This document shows, piece by piece, positions 22,301 through 32,298 of a stretch of DNA of 37,261 nt (position 1 is its first letter; every line of letters begins with the position of its first letter). The translations under genes were made by a program, and so were the position numbers. Source of the stretch: an uncultured Pelagibacteraceae bacterium (GTDB lineage Bacteria; Pseudomonadota; Alphaproteobacteria; Pelagibacterales; Pelagibacteraceae); the NCBI GenBank assembly GCA_902569055.1, contig CACFSU010000010.1, forward strand, positions 1 to 37,261, in the 5' to 3' direction. The notes under the pieces are model-generated. The model searched no databases and had not been told where the DNA came from. It saw nothing but the letters and a program-made list of their open reading frames with translations.

Positions 22301-24172
22301 CTAAATATTTAAATATCTTTTTGTTTCAAAGTCTTTTCTGATTTCGTGTCTATCTATTATCATCTTAAATAATTCTTTTGCTAGAGGAGCTGCTACAGAT
22401 CCTCCAGATCCACCGTGCTCAACTACAACACTAAGTGCGTATCTTGGATTTTTATAAGGTCCAAATGCAATATATAAAGCATGGTCCCTTTGTTCATAAG
22501 GAATTTCTGAAGTTTTTAAATCCAATTCTCGTTCCTCTTCAGTAATTCTTTTTACTTGAGCCGTTCCAGTTTTTCCGGCAAATTGATATTTTGGATCATC
22601 TATTCTAGATCTATAAGATGTACCCATCACTTCATTGGTAGAACTAAACATTGCTTCCTGAATAATCTTAATATTTTTTTTATCTTTATACAAAGGAATA
22701 TATTTATCTTTATATTTATCTTCATCTTGATTGTTTATAATTAACTTTGGATAAATTTTATATCCACCATTTGCAATTTGTGCTGTCATAAGACAAAGTT
22801 GAATTGGTGTTGTTTGTATATAACCTTGACCTATTCCAGTAATAATTGTTTCTCCAAGAAGCCAATTTCTTCCTAGAACATTTTTTTTCCACTCGGTATT
22901 TGGAATTAAGCCACTTCTCTCATTATCAAATAAACCTTTAAATACATCTTTTCCTAAACCAAATTTTTTTGCCGTTTCACTTAACCTATCCACTCCAAGT
23001 TTTCTTGCAACTTCATAAAAATAACTATCACAGGATTGTTTCATTGCATTATGTAAACTAACAAAACCATGTCCTTCTTTTTTCCAACAGTGATAAGTTT
23101 GGTCATACATTTCTGTTTTACCTTCACATTTGACAGTGAAGTTTTTGTCAATAATTCCATTTTCTAATGCTGATAGTGCTACTATTGGTTTGATAGTTGA
23201 ACCTGGAGAATAATTTCCTGATATAGATTTATTCACTAACGGTTTCATTGGATTATTTCTTATTAATTGCCAATCATCTTCGTTAATTCCAAATACAAAT
23301 AAATTTGGATCAAATGAGGGTGAGGAATGCATAGCAATAATTGATCCTGTATAAATATCCATCACAGAAATAGAACCTGCTTTTTCCAATAATAATTTAT
23401 GAGCAAGCTCTTGAATTTTGGTATCTATGGTTAATTGAATAGTTTTTCCTTTATCACCTTGTTGAAATGCAAGCTGATTAATTCTTCTTCCATATGCATT
23501 TACCTCATATCTTTCGATAGAGTTAGATCCAATTAATTTCTTTTCAAATGATTTCTCTAAACCAATTTTTCCAACTTTAAGTTCTGGTACAAATTTATCT
23601 TTAATGCTTTCATTTGTTAGAATATCTTTTTCATTAGCCTTACTAACATATCCTAAAACATGGGTGTAATAATCTTTATATGGATATTCTCTTGAAATTG
23701 AAATTACAGGTTTTACTCCATTTAAATCATATAAATGATTATTTATTTTAGAAAAATCTTCCCAACTTAAATTATTTGATACAACTAAAGTTTCCCAGGG
23801 TTTAATATTATTTTTCTTTTTTACTATTTTTTTAAAGTGACTATCAGAAAGATTTAAAAGATCTTTTATTCTATAAATTGTATATCTAAAATCCTCTACT
23901 TCCTCTGGAATAATATGAAGCTCATAAGCTTCGAAGTTACCAGCAATAATATTATTAAAATAATCTTTAAAATCCCCTCTAACAGGTGCGAGTTTCCATT
24001 CTCTTATTCTATTTTTGTCTGAGAGAGTTAAATATTTATCATTTTGCCTGACTTGTAAAAAAAATAATCTACCTATAATTCCACCAAATATAACTATTTT
24101 AGCTGCAGTCATAATAAACATTCTTCTATTAATAGAATTTAGCTTAGTAATATTGTCACTAAATTTATTCAC
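22301..24172 (-). CDS. mrdA: Penicillin-binding protein 2 (transpeptidase of cell elongation)
   Basis: A 623-residue class B PBP, usual PBP2 size. An N-terminal membrane anchor lies near residues 20-40, followed by the pedestal with RGDFKD (where RGxIxDRNG is usual). The transpeptidase domain has the three active-site motifs: S325-T-I-K328, S380-C-D382 and K534-T-G536. It crosslinks peptidoglycan in the periplasm with RodA, MreC and MreD. The start is GTG, overlapping the mreD stop by 8 bases. The RGDFKD stretch lacks the conserved RNG of E. coli PBP2, a mild oddity. Confidence 0.95.
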   Translation of the reverse strand: MNKFSDNITKLNSINRRMFIMTAAKIVIFGGIIGRLFFLQVRQNDKYLTLSDKNRIREWKLAPVRGDFKDYFNNIIAGNFEAYELHIIPEEVEDFRYTIYRIKDLLNLSDSHFKKIVKKKNNIKPWETLVVSNNLSWEDFSKINNHLYDLNGVKPVISISREYPYKDYYTHVLGYVSKANEKDILTNESIKDKFVPELKVGKIGLEKSFEKKLIGSNSIERYEVNAYGRRINQLAFQQGDKGKTIQLTIDTKIQELAHKLLLEKAGSISVMDIYTGSIIAMHSSPSFDPNLFVFGINEDDWQLIRNNPMKPLVNKSISGNYSPGSTIKPIVALSALENGIIDKNFTVKCEGKTEMYDQTYHCWKKEGHGFVSLHNAMKQSCDSYFYEVARKLGVDRLSETAKKFGLGKDVFKGLFDNERSGLIPNTEWKKNVLGRNWLLGETIITGIGQGYIQTTPIQLCLMTAQIANGGYKIYPKLIINNQDEDKYKDKYIPLYKDKKNIKIIQEAMFSSTNEVMGTSYRSRIDDPKYQFAGKTGTAQVKRITEEERELDLKTSEIPYEQRDHALYIAFGPYKNPRYALSVVVEHGGSGGSVAAPLAKELFKMIIDRHEIRKDFETKRYLNI

Positions 24173-24671
24173 TAAGTCCTCTTAAGTAATAATTAAAGAT
24201 GAAGGTAAAAAAGATATAAAGTAAAAATGTAAAAAAATTATTTACTAAATAATAAACGAAATTTAATTCGTAAGAAAAAACTATAAATAAAATTGAATAA
24301 TTAATTGAATTTATTAAACTAATTACAAATAAAAAATAAAACCAATCTTTAATAAGATTTGGCCTAATTGTTATATTTCTTAAATATGAAGCAAATAAAC
24401 AAATTAATACATAAGATAATGAACTTATACCAAGTGGAAATCCTGTCACTACATCATTAATTATTCCTGCAATAAAAACTAAAAAATAATCAAAATGTAA
24501 ATTTTCTTTTAATGTAAAATAGAAAATTAACATAAACGGAAAATTAAATGAAAAATATTCAATATTTAAATAATTGAAATCAAATTCATTTAAAACTGAA
24601 ATAAAAAGTACAATTATAGGAAGCCAAACATATATCTTATAAATCAAATTCTTTTTATGTAAATTTATCAT
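24165..24671 (-). CDS. mreD: Rod shape-determining membrane protein MreD
   Basis: A 168-residue protein with about five hydrophobic segments, consistent with MreD (usually 160-180 residues). Family-type features are FIAGIINDVVTGFPLGISSLSYVL in the middle (the xGxxxDxxxGxPLGxxxL pattern). It is assigned mainly from this block and its position between mreC (4-base overlap) and mrdA (8-base overlap). MreD is poorly conserved in sequence, so context carries much of the weight. It links MreC and the RodA-PBP2 synthase in the inner membrane. Confidence 0.88.
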   Translation of the reverse strand: MINLHKKNLIYKIYVWLPIIVLFISVLNEFDFNYLNIEYFSFNFPFMLIFYFTLKENLHFDYFLVFIAGIINDVVTGFPLGISSLSYVLICLFASYLRNITIRPNLIKDWFYFLFVISLINSINYSILFIVFSYELNFVYYLVNNFFTFLLYIFFTFIFNYYLRGLSE

Positions 24672-25921
24672 TGTATTTTTCCCTTATTAATTACACAATC
24701 TCTATACTCTTTTGTTCCGAATTTAAAACCCTTAGGATTTGTAAAATTTTTTTTACATTTTTTACTATAAATCAAATTTAATTTTAAAAATTCTAATTCT
24801 TTAGTATCAACTTTATTTTGATTAATAACTTTATTTTGTGAAGTAATTTTATTTTGTAAATTTACTAATTGGGAATTTAAATTATTAATTTTTGACTCTA
24901 GTTTTTTATTTTCATTTAATAGTTTAAGATTAGTATTAGTATAAATTTCAATTTGCTCATTAAGTAAATTCAATTTTAATCTATCAGTAGTGGTTAAATA
25001 TTGATTTTGATTATCAGTTTTTAATTCTACTGTTTCGGTATTCTTAATTTTTTCTTTTATAATCTCTTCTCTTTTACTATATAGCTCTGCAAAAACATAT
25101 TTAAGTTGAACGAAACTACTATAAAAATTAACTTTAAAAGTTTTTAGATCCTGATTTTCTAATATTTCAATTCTTCCTACTGGTATTCCGCTTTTGAATA
25201 TTGAGCCTGTTCCTGAAGTATAAACGATGCTTTTATCTTCTATATCATTCAAATAATTACCTTTAATATACTTTATTTCCCCCGCATTTTTTCCATCTCC
25301 ATTAACAATTGCTTGAATATTGCCTGGGGCAATAGAAACCGGAATATTAGAATTTAAATCAGATATCAATAGAACTCTTGAAGTTGTATAATTAACCTCT
25401 ACTACTTTTCCAACTAAATAATTCCTATCATAAATATTGGTTCCTATCCTAATGTTATCTTTACTACCTTTATTAATAATTAAAGATTTTAAAAATGGAC
25501 TATTGTGATCAACTATTACTTTTGCTAAAATTTTATTACTCGTTAAACTGTAATCTTCTATAAGTGCCTTTAATTCTTCATTCTCGCTTCTTATAATTTT
25601 ATTAGAAATCTTTTCAGATTTTAACTTTTCTATTTCAATAGCATTTTTTTCGTAATCTTTATAAAAAGATGAGTATTCAACTATATCTTCGATAGAATTT
25701 AATAAAAAATTTTCTGGGTAAGATACAATAAACGAAGATCTGTATACTATTTCATTTATTACATTTCTTGTTTGACGAACAAGTTTAATATCTAAACTAG
25801 ATAATATAATTATTAATATTGATAAGAATGCTAATGTTAGTAAAGAAAACTTTTGTTTATTACTTTTTTTTAAAAAAGCAGATCGGATTGCTATTACAAA
25901 ATCATCTCTGCTTGAGGCCAT
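24668..25921 (-). CDS. mreC: Rod shape-determining protein MreC with long C-terminal coiled coil
   Basis: A 417-residue periplasmic scaffold protein. One membrane segment is near residues 22-45, a coiled coil at about 85-115, then the MreC beta domain with AKVIVDHNSPFLKSLIINKG, GTNIYDRNYLVGKVVEV, SRVLLISDLNSNIPVSI and a GTGSIFKSGIPVG block. After the beta domain (ends near 280) comes an additional ~135 residues, largely a predicted coiled coil (LNLLNEQIEIYTNTNLKLLN onward) and a final basic segment. Most MreC proteins end soon after the beta domain. It lies 5 bases after mreB and overlaps mreD by 4. Confidence 0.92.
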   Translation of the reverse strand: MASSRDDFVIAIRSAFLKKSNKQKFSLLTLAFLSILIIILSSLDIKLVRQTRNVINEIVYRSSFIVSYPENFLLNSIEDIVEYSSFYKDYEKNAIEIEKLKSEKISNKIIRSENEELKALIEDYSLTSNKILAKVIVDHNSPFLKSLIINKGSKDNIRIGTNIYDRNYLVGKVVEVNYTTSRVLLISDLNSNIPVSIAPGNIQAIVNGDGKNAGEIKYIKGNYLNDIEDKSIVYTSGTGSIFKSGIPVGRIEILENQDLKTFKVNFYSSFVQLKYVFAELYSKREEIIKEKIKNTETVELKTDNQNQYLTTTDRLKLNLLNEQIEIYTNTNLKLLNENKKLESKINNLNSQLVNLQNKITSQNKVINQNKVDTKELEFLKLNLIYSKKCKKNFTNPKGFKFGTKEYRDCVINKGKIQ

Positions 25922-25926
25922 TCTTC

Positions 25927-26961
<1,035 letters not shown>

Positions 26962-28548
26962 TTATATTCCTTTAACTTTTTGACTTTTTTGCTCCATAGG
27001 AGTTTGTTCCATTGGTGCAGTTTTTTCCCTCTTAATAATCATCTTATTTAATGCATTAATATATGCATTAGCAGATGCAACTAATGTATCTGTATCTGCG
27101 GCTTGACCAACCGTTGTTTTTCCATTTTCCTCAATTTTAACACTCACCGTAGCTTGTGCATCTGTTCCCTCTGTAACTGCGTGAACTTGATAAAGTTGAA
27201 GATTTACATCATGTGGATACAAAGTTTTTATACATTTAAATATAGCATCTACTGGACCATCTCCAGTTTCTACCGCTTGCTTTACGTCTCCGTAAACATC
27301 TAAAGTCATTTCAGCCTTTTGAGGTTCTCCTGTTCCTGCATAAACCTTTAATGATTTTAGATTAATCGCATTAACTTTATTGTCAATAATCAAGCTATCA
27401 TCAATTAAAGCAATTATATCCTCGTCATAAACATGTTTTTTTTTATCTGCTAGAACTTTGAATTTTGCAAAAGCATTACTAACAACATCGTCTGTTAAAT
27501 CAGGGTAACCTAAACTATTTAACTTATCCTTAAAAGCATGTCTTCCAGAATGTTTACCCATAACTAAAGAAGTTTGTTTTACTCCAACACTTTCAGGTGT
27601 CATAATTTCATAAGTTTGTCTATTCTTTAACATTCCATCCTGGTGGATACCAGCTTCATGTGCAAAAGCATTTTTTCCAACAATTGCTTTATTATATTGA
27701 ACAGGAAATCCAGTTGCATTTGAAACAATTTTTGAAGCTTTGCTTAAAAGTTTTGTATTTATTCCTGTTTCATATGGCATTAAATCTGGTCTTGTTTTAA
27801 TTGCCATTACAATTTCTTCTAAAGCAGCATTGCCTGCTCTTTCACCTAAGCCATTTATAGTACATTCAACTTGTCTAGCACCTGCTTGTACTCCTGCTAA
27901 AGAATTTGCAACTGCCAAACCTAAATCATTATGACAATGAGTAGATAAAATTGCTTTATCTATATTTGGAACTTTGTTCAACAAAGTTTCAATAATCACT
28001 GTAAATTCTGACGGTATAGTGTAACCAACTGTATCAGGAATATTAATTGTAGTAGCCCCTTTTTTAATAGCAAGTTCTACAGTTTTGCACATATAATCTA
28101 AGTCAGTTCTTGTTCCATCTTCACATGACCACTCAACATCATCTGTAAACTTTCTTGCATATGCAACATGTTTACCAACTGACTCATAAACATCCTCAGG
28201 TGACATATTAAGTTTATGTTTCATGTGTAATGGACTTGTTGAAATAAAAGTATGTATTCTAAATCTTGATGCATGTTTTAAGGCTTCATAAGCTCTATCA
28301 ATATCTTTGATGGAATGTCTTGAAAGACCTGCGGGTATAGAGTTTTTCAAAATTTTACTTACTTCAGAAACAGCTTCAAAATCTCCTGGAGAAGCAATTG
28401 GAAAACCAGCTTCAATAATATCAATCCCTAATTCATCAAATACTCTTGCTATTTGAATTTTTTCTTCCAAACTCATGGATGCACCTGGCGATTGCTCACC
28501 ATCTCTCATAGTAGTATCAAATATAATTACTCTATCTTTATTCTTCAT
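26962..28548 (-). CDS. leuA: 2-isopropylmalate synthase
   Basis: A 528-residue enzyme that condenses acetyl-CoA and 2-oxoisovalerate, the first committed step of leucine synthesis. The TIM-barrel opening DTTMRDGEQSPGASM is at 11-25, the metal-binding HCHND at 204-208, GERAGNAALEE follows, and the GKHSGRHA block leads into the C-terminal LeuA allosteric dimer domain (about 390-505), the site of leucine feedback inhibition. The tail EKTAPMEQTPMEQKSQKVKGI contains a short MEQ repeat and lies outside the domain. It is the first gene of the unit that continues into mreBCD-mrdA-rodA. Confidence 0.96.
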   Translation of the reverse strand: MKNKDRVIIFDTTMRDGEQSPGASMSLEEKIQIARVFDELGIDIIEAGFPIASPGDFEAVSEVSKILKNSIPAGLSRHSIKDIDRAYEALKHASRFRIHTFISTSPLHMKHKLNMSPEDVYESVGKHVAYARKFTDDVEWSCEDGTRTDLDYMCKTVELAIKKGATTINIPDTVGYTIPSEFTVIIETLLNKVPNIDKAILSTHCHNDLGLAVANSLAGVQAGARQVECTINGLGERAGNAALEEIVMAIKTRPDLMPYETGINTKLLSKASKIVSNATGFPVQYNKAIVGKNAFAHEAGIHQDGMLKNRQTYEIMTPESVGVKQTSLVMGKHSGRHAFKDKLNSLGYPDLTDDVVSNAFAKFKVLADKKKHVYDEDIIALIDDSLIIDNKVNAINLKSLKVYAGTGEPQKAEMTLDVYGDVKQAVETGDGPVDAIFKCIKTLYPHDVNLQLYQVHAVTEGTDAQATVSVKIEENGKTTVGQAADTDTLVASANAYINALNKMIIKREKTAPMEQTPMEQKSQKVKGI

Positions 28549-28571
28549 AAGTTAATTTTTTTTGAAAATCT

Positions 28572-28599
28572 ATAATACAATCTATAAGAGAGATTGCAA
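28572..28599 (-). promoter_or_regulatory. Candidate promoter of leuA-mreBCD-mrdA-rodA
   Basis: On the minus strand TTGCAA (28594-28599) and TATTAT (28572-28577, 5 of 6) are 16 bases apart, placing the start near 28565 and a leader of about 17 bases. The leader is too short for a leucine attenuation peptide. Confidence 0.5.
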
Positions 28600-28626
28600 A
28601 ATAATTAGTTAAATTCCTTTTATTAA

Positions 28627-28644
28627 TAGGCCATTTTAGGCCTA
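28627..28644 (-). terminator. Weak hairpin after the dpp operon
   Basis: A perfect 6-bp stem TAGGCC/GGCCTA with a 6-base loop lies 8 bases after the dppDF stop codon. No proper U-tract follows, so it may be a weak terminator or only a 3'-end stabiliser. Confidence 0.4.
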
Positions 28645-28651
28645 CTTAAAA

Positions 28652-30334
28652 TTAATTGTAAATAGACTCAATTTTAGGCATTAAATTTAAAAGTTCTTTT
28701 GTGTATTCATGCTCTGGTTTTAAAAATAAATCTTCTGTATTCGAAACCTCACATAATTTACCGTCTTTCAATACTCCAATTCTATCACACATCTGTCTAA
28801 CAACAGGCAAGTCATGGCTTATAAATAATATTGTTAAATTCAATTGCTCTTGAAGGTCTTTTAATAAGTTTAATATTTGAGCCTGAATACTAACATCCAA
28901 GGCTGAAGTTGGTTCATCACAAACTAGAAGTCTTGGTTGTGTAGCTAGAGCTCTTGCAATAGATATCCTTTGTCTTTGACCTCCAGAAAATTCATGTGGA
29001 TATCGATCAGCTGATTTTTGAGTTAGCTCAACTGACTCTAACAAATCAAAAATATAATTTTCTAAATCGGCATTAGTTATAGAAGGATTGTGTAATTTAA
29101 TTGGTTCCGAAATTATTTCATATACTTTTAATCTACCATTTAACGAGGAGTAAGGATCTTGAAATATCATTTGTATTTGTTTTCTAAATTTCATCATTTC
29201 AGATTTCTTTTTAATTTTTGTTATACAAATATTATCAAAAAATATATCTCCTGAGGATGGTTTAAATAGGTTTACTATCATTTTTGCAATTGTAGATTTT
29301 CCACTCCCACTTTCACCCACTAATCCAAAAGATTCTCCTTCTTTTATTTTAAATGAAACATTGTTTACAGCTATTACAGAATTTTTTGAATTTTCAGTAA
29401 AAAAATTATCATCAAAACTTTTACTCAAATTTTTTACTTGCACCAAATCTTGTTTTATAATTTTTTTTTTTGTCCATCTATTTAATATCTTGATACTGTT
29501 ATCTTTATTTTTTTTATTTTCTTTTTCAATAATTACAAATCTTGAAATCTTTTTATTTGTAGGAGGTACAGAACTAACTAAACTTTTAGTATAAGTTTTT
29601 TTGGGTTTGGTTAATATTTCTTTAGTAGTACCAATCTCAACTAAATCTCCACTTTTCATTACAGCAACACGATCAGTAGTTTCTGCTATAACACCCATAT
29701 CATGGGTAATTAAAATTACTGCAAGATTTCTTTCCTTGGTTAACTTTTTAATTAAATCAAGAATTTGTGATTGAATTGAAACATCTAAAGCTGTAGTTGG
29801 TTCATCAGCAATCAAAAGTTCAGGTTCACAACATAATGCAAGTGAAATCACTACTCTTTGCCTCATCCCACCAGAAAATTGATGAGGATAATTATCAAAT
29901 CTTATCTCAGCGTCTTTTATTCCAACTTCTTTTAATAAACTTATGGATTTATTTTTTGCTTCTTCTTTACTCAATTTAAGATGTGTTTGAATAGTTTCTA
30001 TTAACTGCTCACCAACTGTAAGTATTGGGTTAAGAGATGTTTGAGGATCTTGAAATATTAGGCCGATTTTATTACCTCTATATTTAATAATATTCATAGG
30101 ATCCTCATGAATATTAAGGTCCCCCAAAATGACTGAACCACTTGAAACTTTGCCTGGCTCATCTATCAAATTGATTATAGCATTTCCTACCGTACTTTTT
30201 CCTGAACCAGACTCTCCTACTAAACCAAGGATTTCTCCTTTATTTACTTCAATATTTACGTTTTTTGCAGCATTAATAGTTTCTCTTCTCATTTGATAAT
30301 CAACACTTAGATTATTAATTTTTAAGTAACTCAT
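28652..30334 (-). CDS. Peptide ABC transporter ATPase, two nucleotide-binding domains fused (DppD-DppF type)
   Basis: A 560-residue protein joining two ATPase domains, as in YejF/GsiA. Domain 1 has Walker A GESGSGKS (40-47), signature FSGGMRQR (153-160) and Walker B LLIADEP. Domain 2 has Walker A GESGSGKS (340-347), signature FSGGQRQR (449-456) and Walker B LLVCDEP. A lysine-rich linker separates them around residues 265-305. I chose the ATG at 30334, which overlaps the dppC stop as ATGA; a TTG twelve codons earlier would lie deeper in dppC. It powers import of di-/oligopeptides or a related solute by DppBC. Confidence 0.93.
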   Translation of the reverse strand: MSYLKINNLSVDYQMRRETINAAKNVNIEVNKGEILGLVGESGSGKSTVGNAIINLIDEPGKVSSGSVILGDLNIHEDPMNIIKYRGNKIGLIFQDPQTSLNPILTVGEQLIETIQTHLKLSKEEAKNKSISLLKEVGIKDAEIRFDNYPHQFSGGMRQRVVISLALCCEPELLIADEPTTALDVSIQSQILDLIKKLTKERNLAVILITHDMGVIAETTDRVAVMKSGDLVEIGTTKEILTKPKKTYTKSLVSSVPPTNKKISRFVIIEKENKKNKDNSIKILNRWTKKKIIKQDLVQVKNLSKSFDDNFFTENSKNSVIAVNNVSFKIKEGESFGLVGESGSGKSTIAKMIVNLFKPSSGDIFFDNICITKIKKKSEMMKFRKQIQMIFQDPYSSLNGRLKVYEIISEPIKLHNPSITNADLENYIFDLLESVELTQKSADRYPHEFSGGQRQRISIARALATQPRLLVCDEPTSALDVSIQAQILNLLKDLQEQLNLTILFISHDLPVVRQMCDRIGVLKDGKLCEVSNTEDLFLKPEHEYTKELLNLMPKIESIYN

Positions 30335-31260
30335 TTTTTTAACCTTGGATTTAAAGTATCTCTCATCCAATCCCCTAATAAATTAATTGAAAATGCTAAA
30401 ATCACTAAAAAAATTGCTGGAAAAAAAGTAATCCACCATTCTCCTGAAAATAAAAAATCATTACCTAATCTAATCAATGTGCCTAAAGAAGGAGTTGTTG
30501 GAGGAACGCCCACACCTAAAAAACTTAAGGTAGACTCAGCTATTATTGCAAGTGCAAGACCAATAGTTCCTATTACTAATACTGGTCTTAAAATATTTGG
30601 CAAAATATGCTTAAACATAATAATTATATTTGAAACTCCTATTATAGTTGAAGCAGAAACATAATCTTTGTTCTTTTCAACTAAAGTTGCAGCTCTTGAT
30701 ACTCTTGCAAATTGTGGCCATTCAGAAATTCCAATTGCAAATATCAAAACATAAATAGCCATTTCATCATGCATCTCTCTTGAAATTAATCCTCTTGCTA
30801 TACCATCAACTAAAAGAGCCATTAAGATACTTGGTACTGTTAATTGAACATCTGTTAATCTCATAACAATCATCTCATATTTTCCACCAAAATATCCTGC
30901 TGTTAATCCTAAACCAACTCCTAACAACAAACTAAAAATTATTGCTGAAAAACCAACAATTAGAGAAATTCTAGATCCATATAAAATAGTAGACAGCATG
31001 TCTCTTCCTTGACCATCTGTCCCCAAAATAAATTTTGAAAGACCATTTTCTGTCCATGAAGGAGGAGTAAATGCATCCATCAAAGATAAAGAGGATGGAT
31101 CAAAAGGATTATAAGGAGTTACAAGCTCTACAAAAAAGGAACAGAAAAAAATTATACATAAGATAACTGAGGAAGTGATTGCTGTCGCAGAGTTAATAAA
31201 GCTATGATATATATCGCTATCTTTTATTCTCACCCAAGTACTAATATTATTGTTATCCAC
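30331..31260 (-). CDS. dppC: Peptide ABC transporter permease, DppC/OppC type
   Basis: A 309-residue inner-membrane permease (BPD_transp_1 fold with OppC-type N-terminal segment). The block LGTDGQGRDMLSTILYGSRISLIVG is the DppC/OppC hallmark, and the coupling motif EWPQFARVSRAATLVEKNKDYV follows. The likely start is GTG at 31260, overlapping the dppB stop by 8 bases; the first ATG lies far inside the protein, and a TTG at 31317 would overlap dppB by 65 bases. It forms the channel with DppB. Confidence 0.9.
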   Translation of the reverse strand: MDNNNISTWVRIKDSDIYHSFINSATAITSSVILCIIFFCSFFVELVTPYNPFDPSSLSLMDAFTPPSWTENGLSKFILGTDGQGRDMLSTILYGSRISLIVGFSAIIFSLLLGVGLGLTAGYFGGKYEMIVMRLTDVQLTVPSILMALLVDGIARGLISREMHDEMAIYVLIFAIGISEWPQFARVSRAATLVEKNKDYVSASTIIGVSNIIIMFKHILPNILRPVLVIGTIGLALAIIAESTLSFLGVGVPPTTPSLGTLIRLGNDFLFSGEWWITFFPAIFLVILAFSINLLGDWMRDTLNPRLKK

Positions 31261-32236
31261 TTGCTGTGTCTCCTTTAACTCTAATTCTTGGATCAATAAA
31301 ATAATATAAAATATCAACTATAAAATTAATCATAACAAAAACAAAAGCTATAAAAACTAAATAAGCAGACATAATTGGTATATCTACAAATTGGACTGCT
31401 TGGATAAATAAAAATCCCATCCCTGGCCACTGAAAAACTGTTTCAGTAATTATTGAAAATGCAATTAGTGTTCCTATATTAATTCCAGCTATAGTAATTA
31501 CTGGTATCAATCCATTTTTTAATGCATGTTTGTATTTTATGCTATTTTCACTAATACCACGGGCACGAGCAAATTTTATATAGTCTGTTTGTAAAATCTC
31601 CATCATCTCAGCTCGAACAAGTCTAATAATATATGTCATTTGAAAAAGACTGAGAGTAACTGAAGGAAGAATTATTGCTTTTAATCCAGAGATAGTTAAA
31701 AATCCAGTAGTCCAAAATCCTAAATCTACTACTTCACCTCTTCCAAAAGATGGCAATATTCCTAAAATTACTGCAAATAAATAAATAAATAATATACCAA
31801 TAACAAATGTTGGTAGCGAAACTCCTAGTAATGAAATTGCTAAGACGATATCGCTTAAAAAACCTTTCCTTTTTATTCCAGTATAAACCCCTAATAATGT
31901 TCCAGTTAATAAAGCAATTAAAGCTGAAATTACTACTAATTCAATTGTTGCTGGCAGTCTCTCAACTATCAACTCCGAAACAGGTCGTCTTAATTGATAA
32001 GAAATGCCAAATTCTCCTTTAGATGCATTAACTACAAATTTAGAAAATTGAATGTGAATAGGATCCATTAATCCTAACGTTTTTCTAAGTTCTGCTCTTT
32101 CCTCATCTGAAGTTTCTTCTCCAACCATATTGTTTATTGGATCTCCAACAAAATTAAATAGTGAAAAAGACACAAAGGCAACCACAAGCATTACCATGGC
32201 TGATTGAAATAAACGTTTAAAAAAATATTTTATCAA
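31253..32236 (-). CDS. dppB: Peptide ABC transporter permease, DppB/OppB type
   Basis: A 327-residue permease. It opens with FFKRLFQSAMVMLVVAFVSF (typical DppB first helix), has GDPINNMVGEETSDEERAEL, DFGISYQLRRPVSELI-like sequence (EFGISYQLRRPVSE) and the coupling loop RLVRAEMMEILQTDYIKFARARG. It ends in YYFIDPRIRVKG. It lies 62 bases after the binding protein, the gap being filled by a strong hairpin. It pairs with DppC; specificity is set mainly by the binding protein. Confidence 0.93.
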   Translation of the reverse strand: MIKYFFKRLFQSAMVMLVVAFVSFSLFNFVGDPINNMVGEETSDEERAELRKTLGLMDPIHIQFSKFVVNASKGEFGISYQLRRPVSELIVERLPATIELVVISALIALLTGTLLGVYTGIKRKGFLSDIVLAISLLGVSLPTFVIGILFIYLFAVILGILPSFGRGEVVDLGFWTTGFLTISGLKAIILPSVTLSLFQMTYIIRLVRAEMMEILQTDYIKFARARGISENSIKYKHALKNGLIPVITIAGINIGTLIAFSIITETVFQWPGMGFLFIQAVQFVDIPIMSAYLVFIAFVFVMINFIVDILYYFIDPRIRVKGDTASG

Positions 32237-32254
32237 TTTAAGAAGATTATGAAT

Positions 32255-32288
32255 TTACAAGCCCTTTAATTTAATAAAGGGCTTGTAA
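32255..32288 (-). repeat. 14-bp perfect hairpin between dppA and dppB
   Basis: TTACAAGCCCTTTA (32255-32268) and its exact complement (32275-32288) enclose a 6-base loop. It lies 10 bases after the dppA stop. No U-tract follows on the minus strand, so it is better read as an mRNA stabiliser or processing stop protecting the dppA message than as a terminator. Confidence 0.75.
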
Positions 32289-32298
32289 TAATTTTAAA

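Noticed and set aside
31258-31317. A longer dppC reading frame starting at TTG (31317)
   Set aside because: It would overlap dppB by 65 bases and adds about 20 residues without family character; GTG at 31260 gives the usual short overlap.
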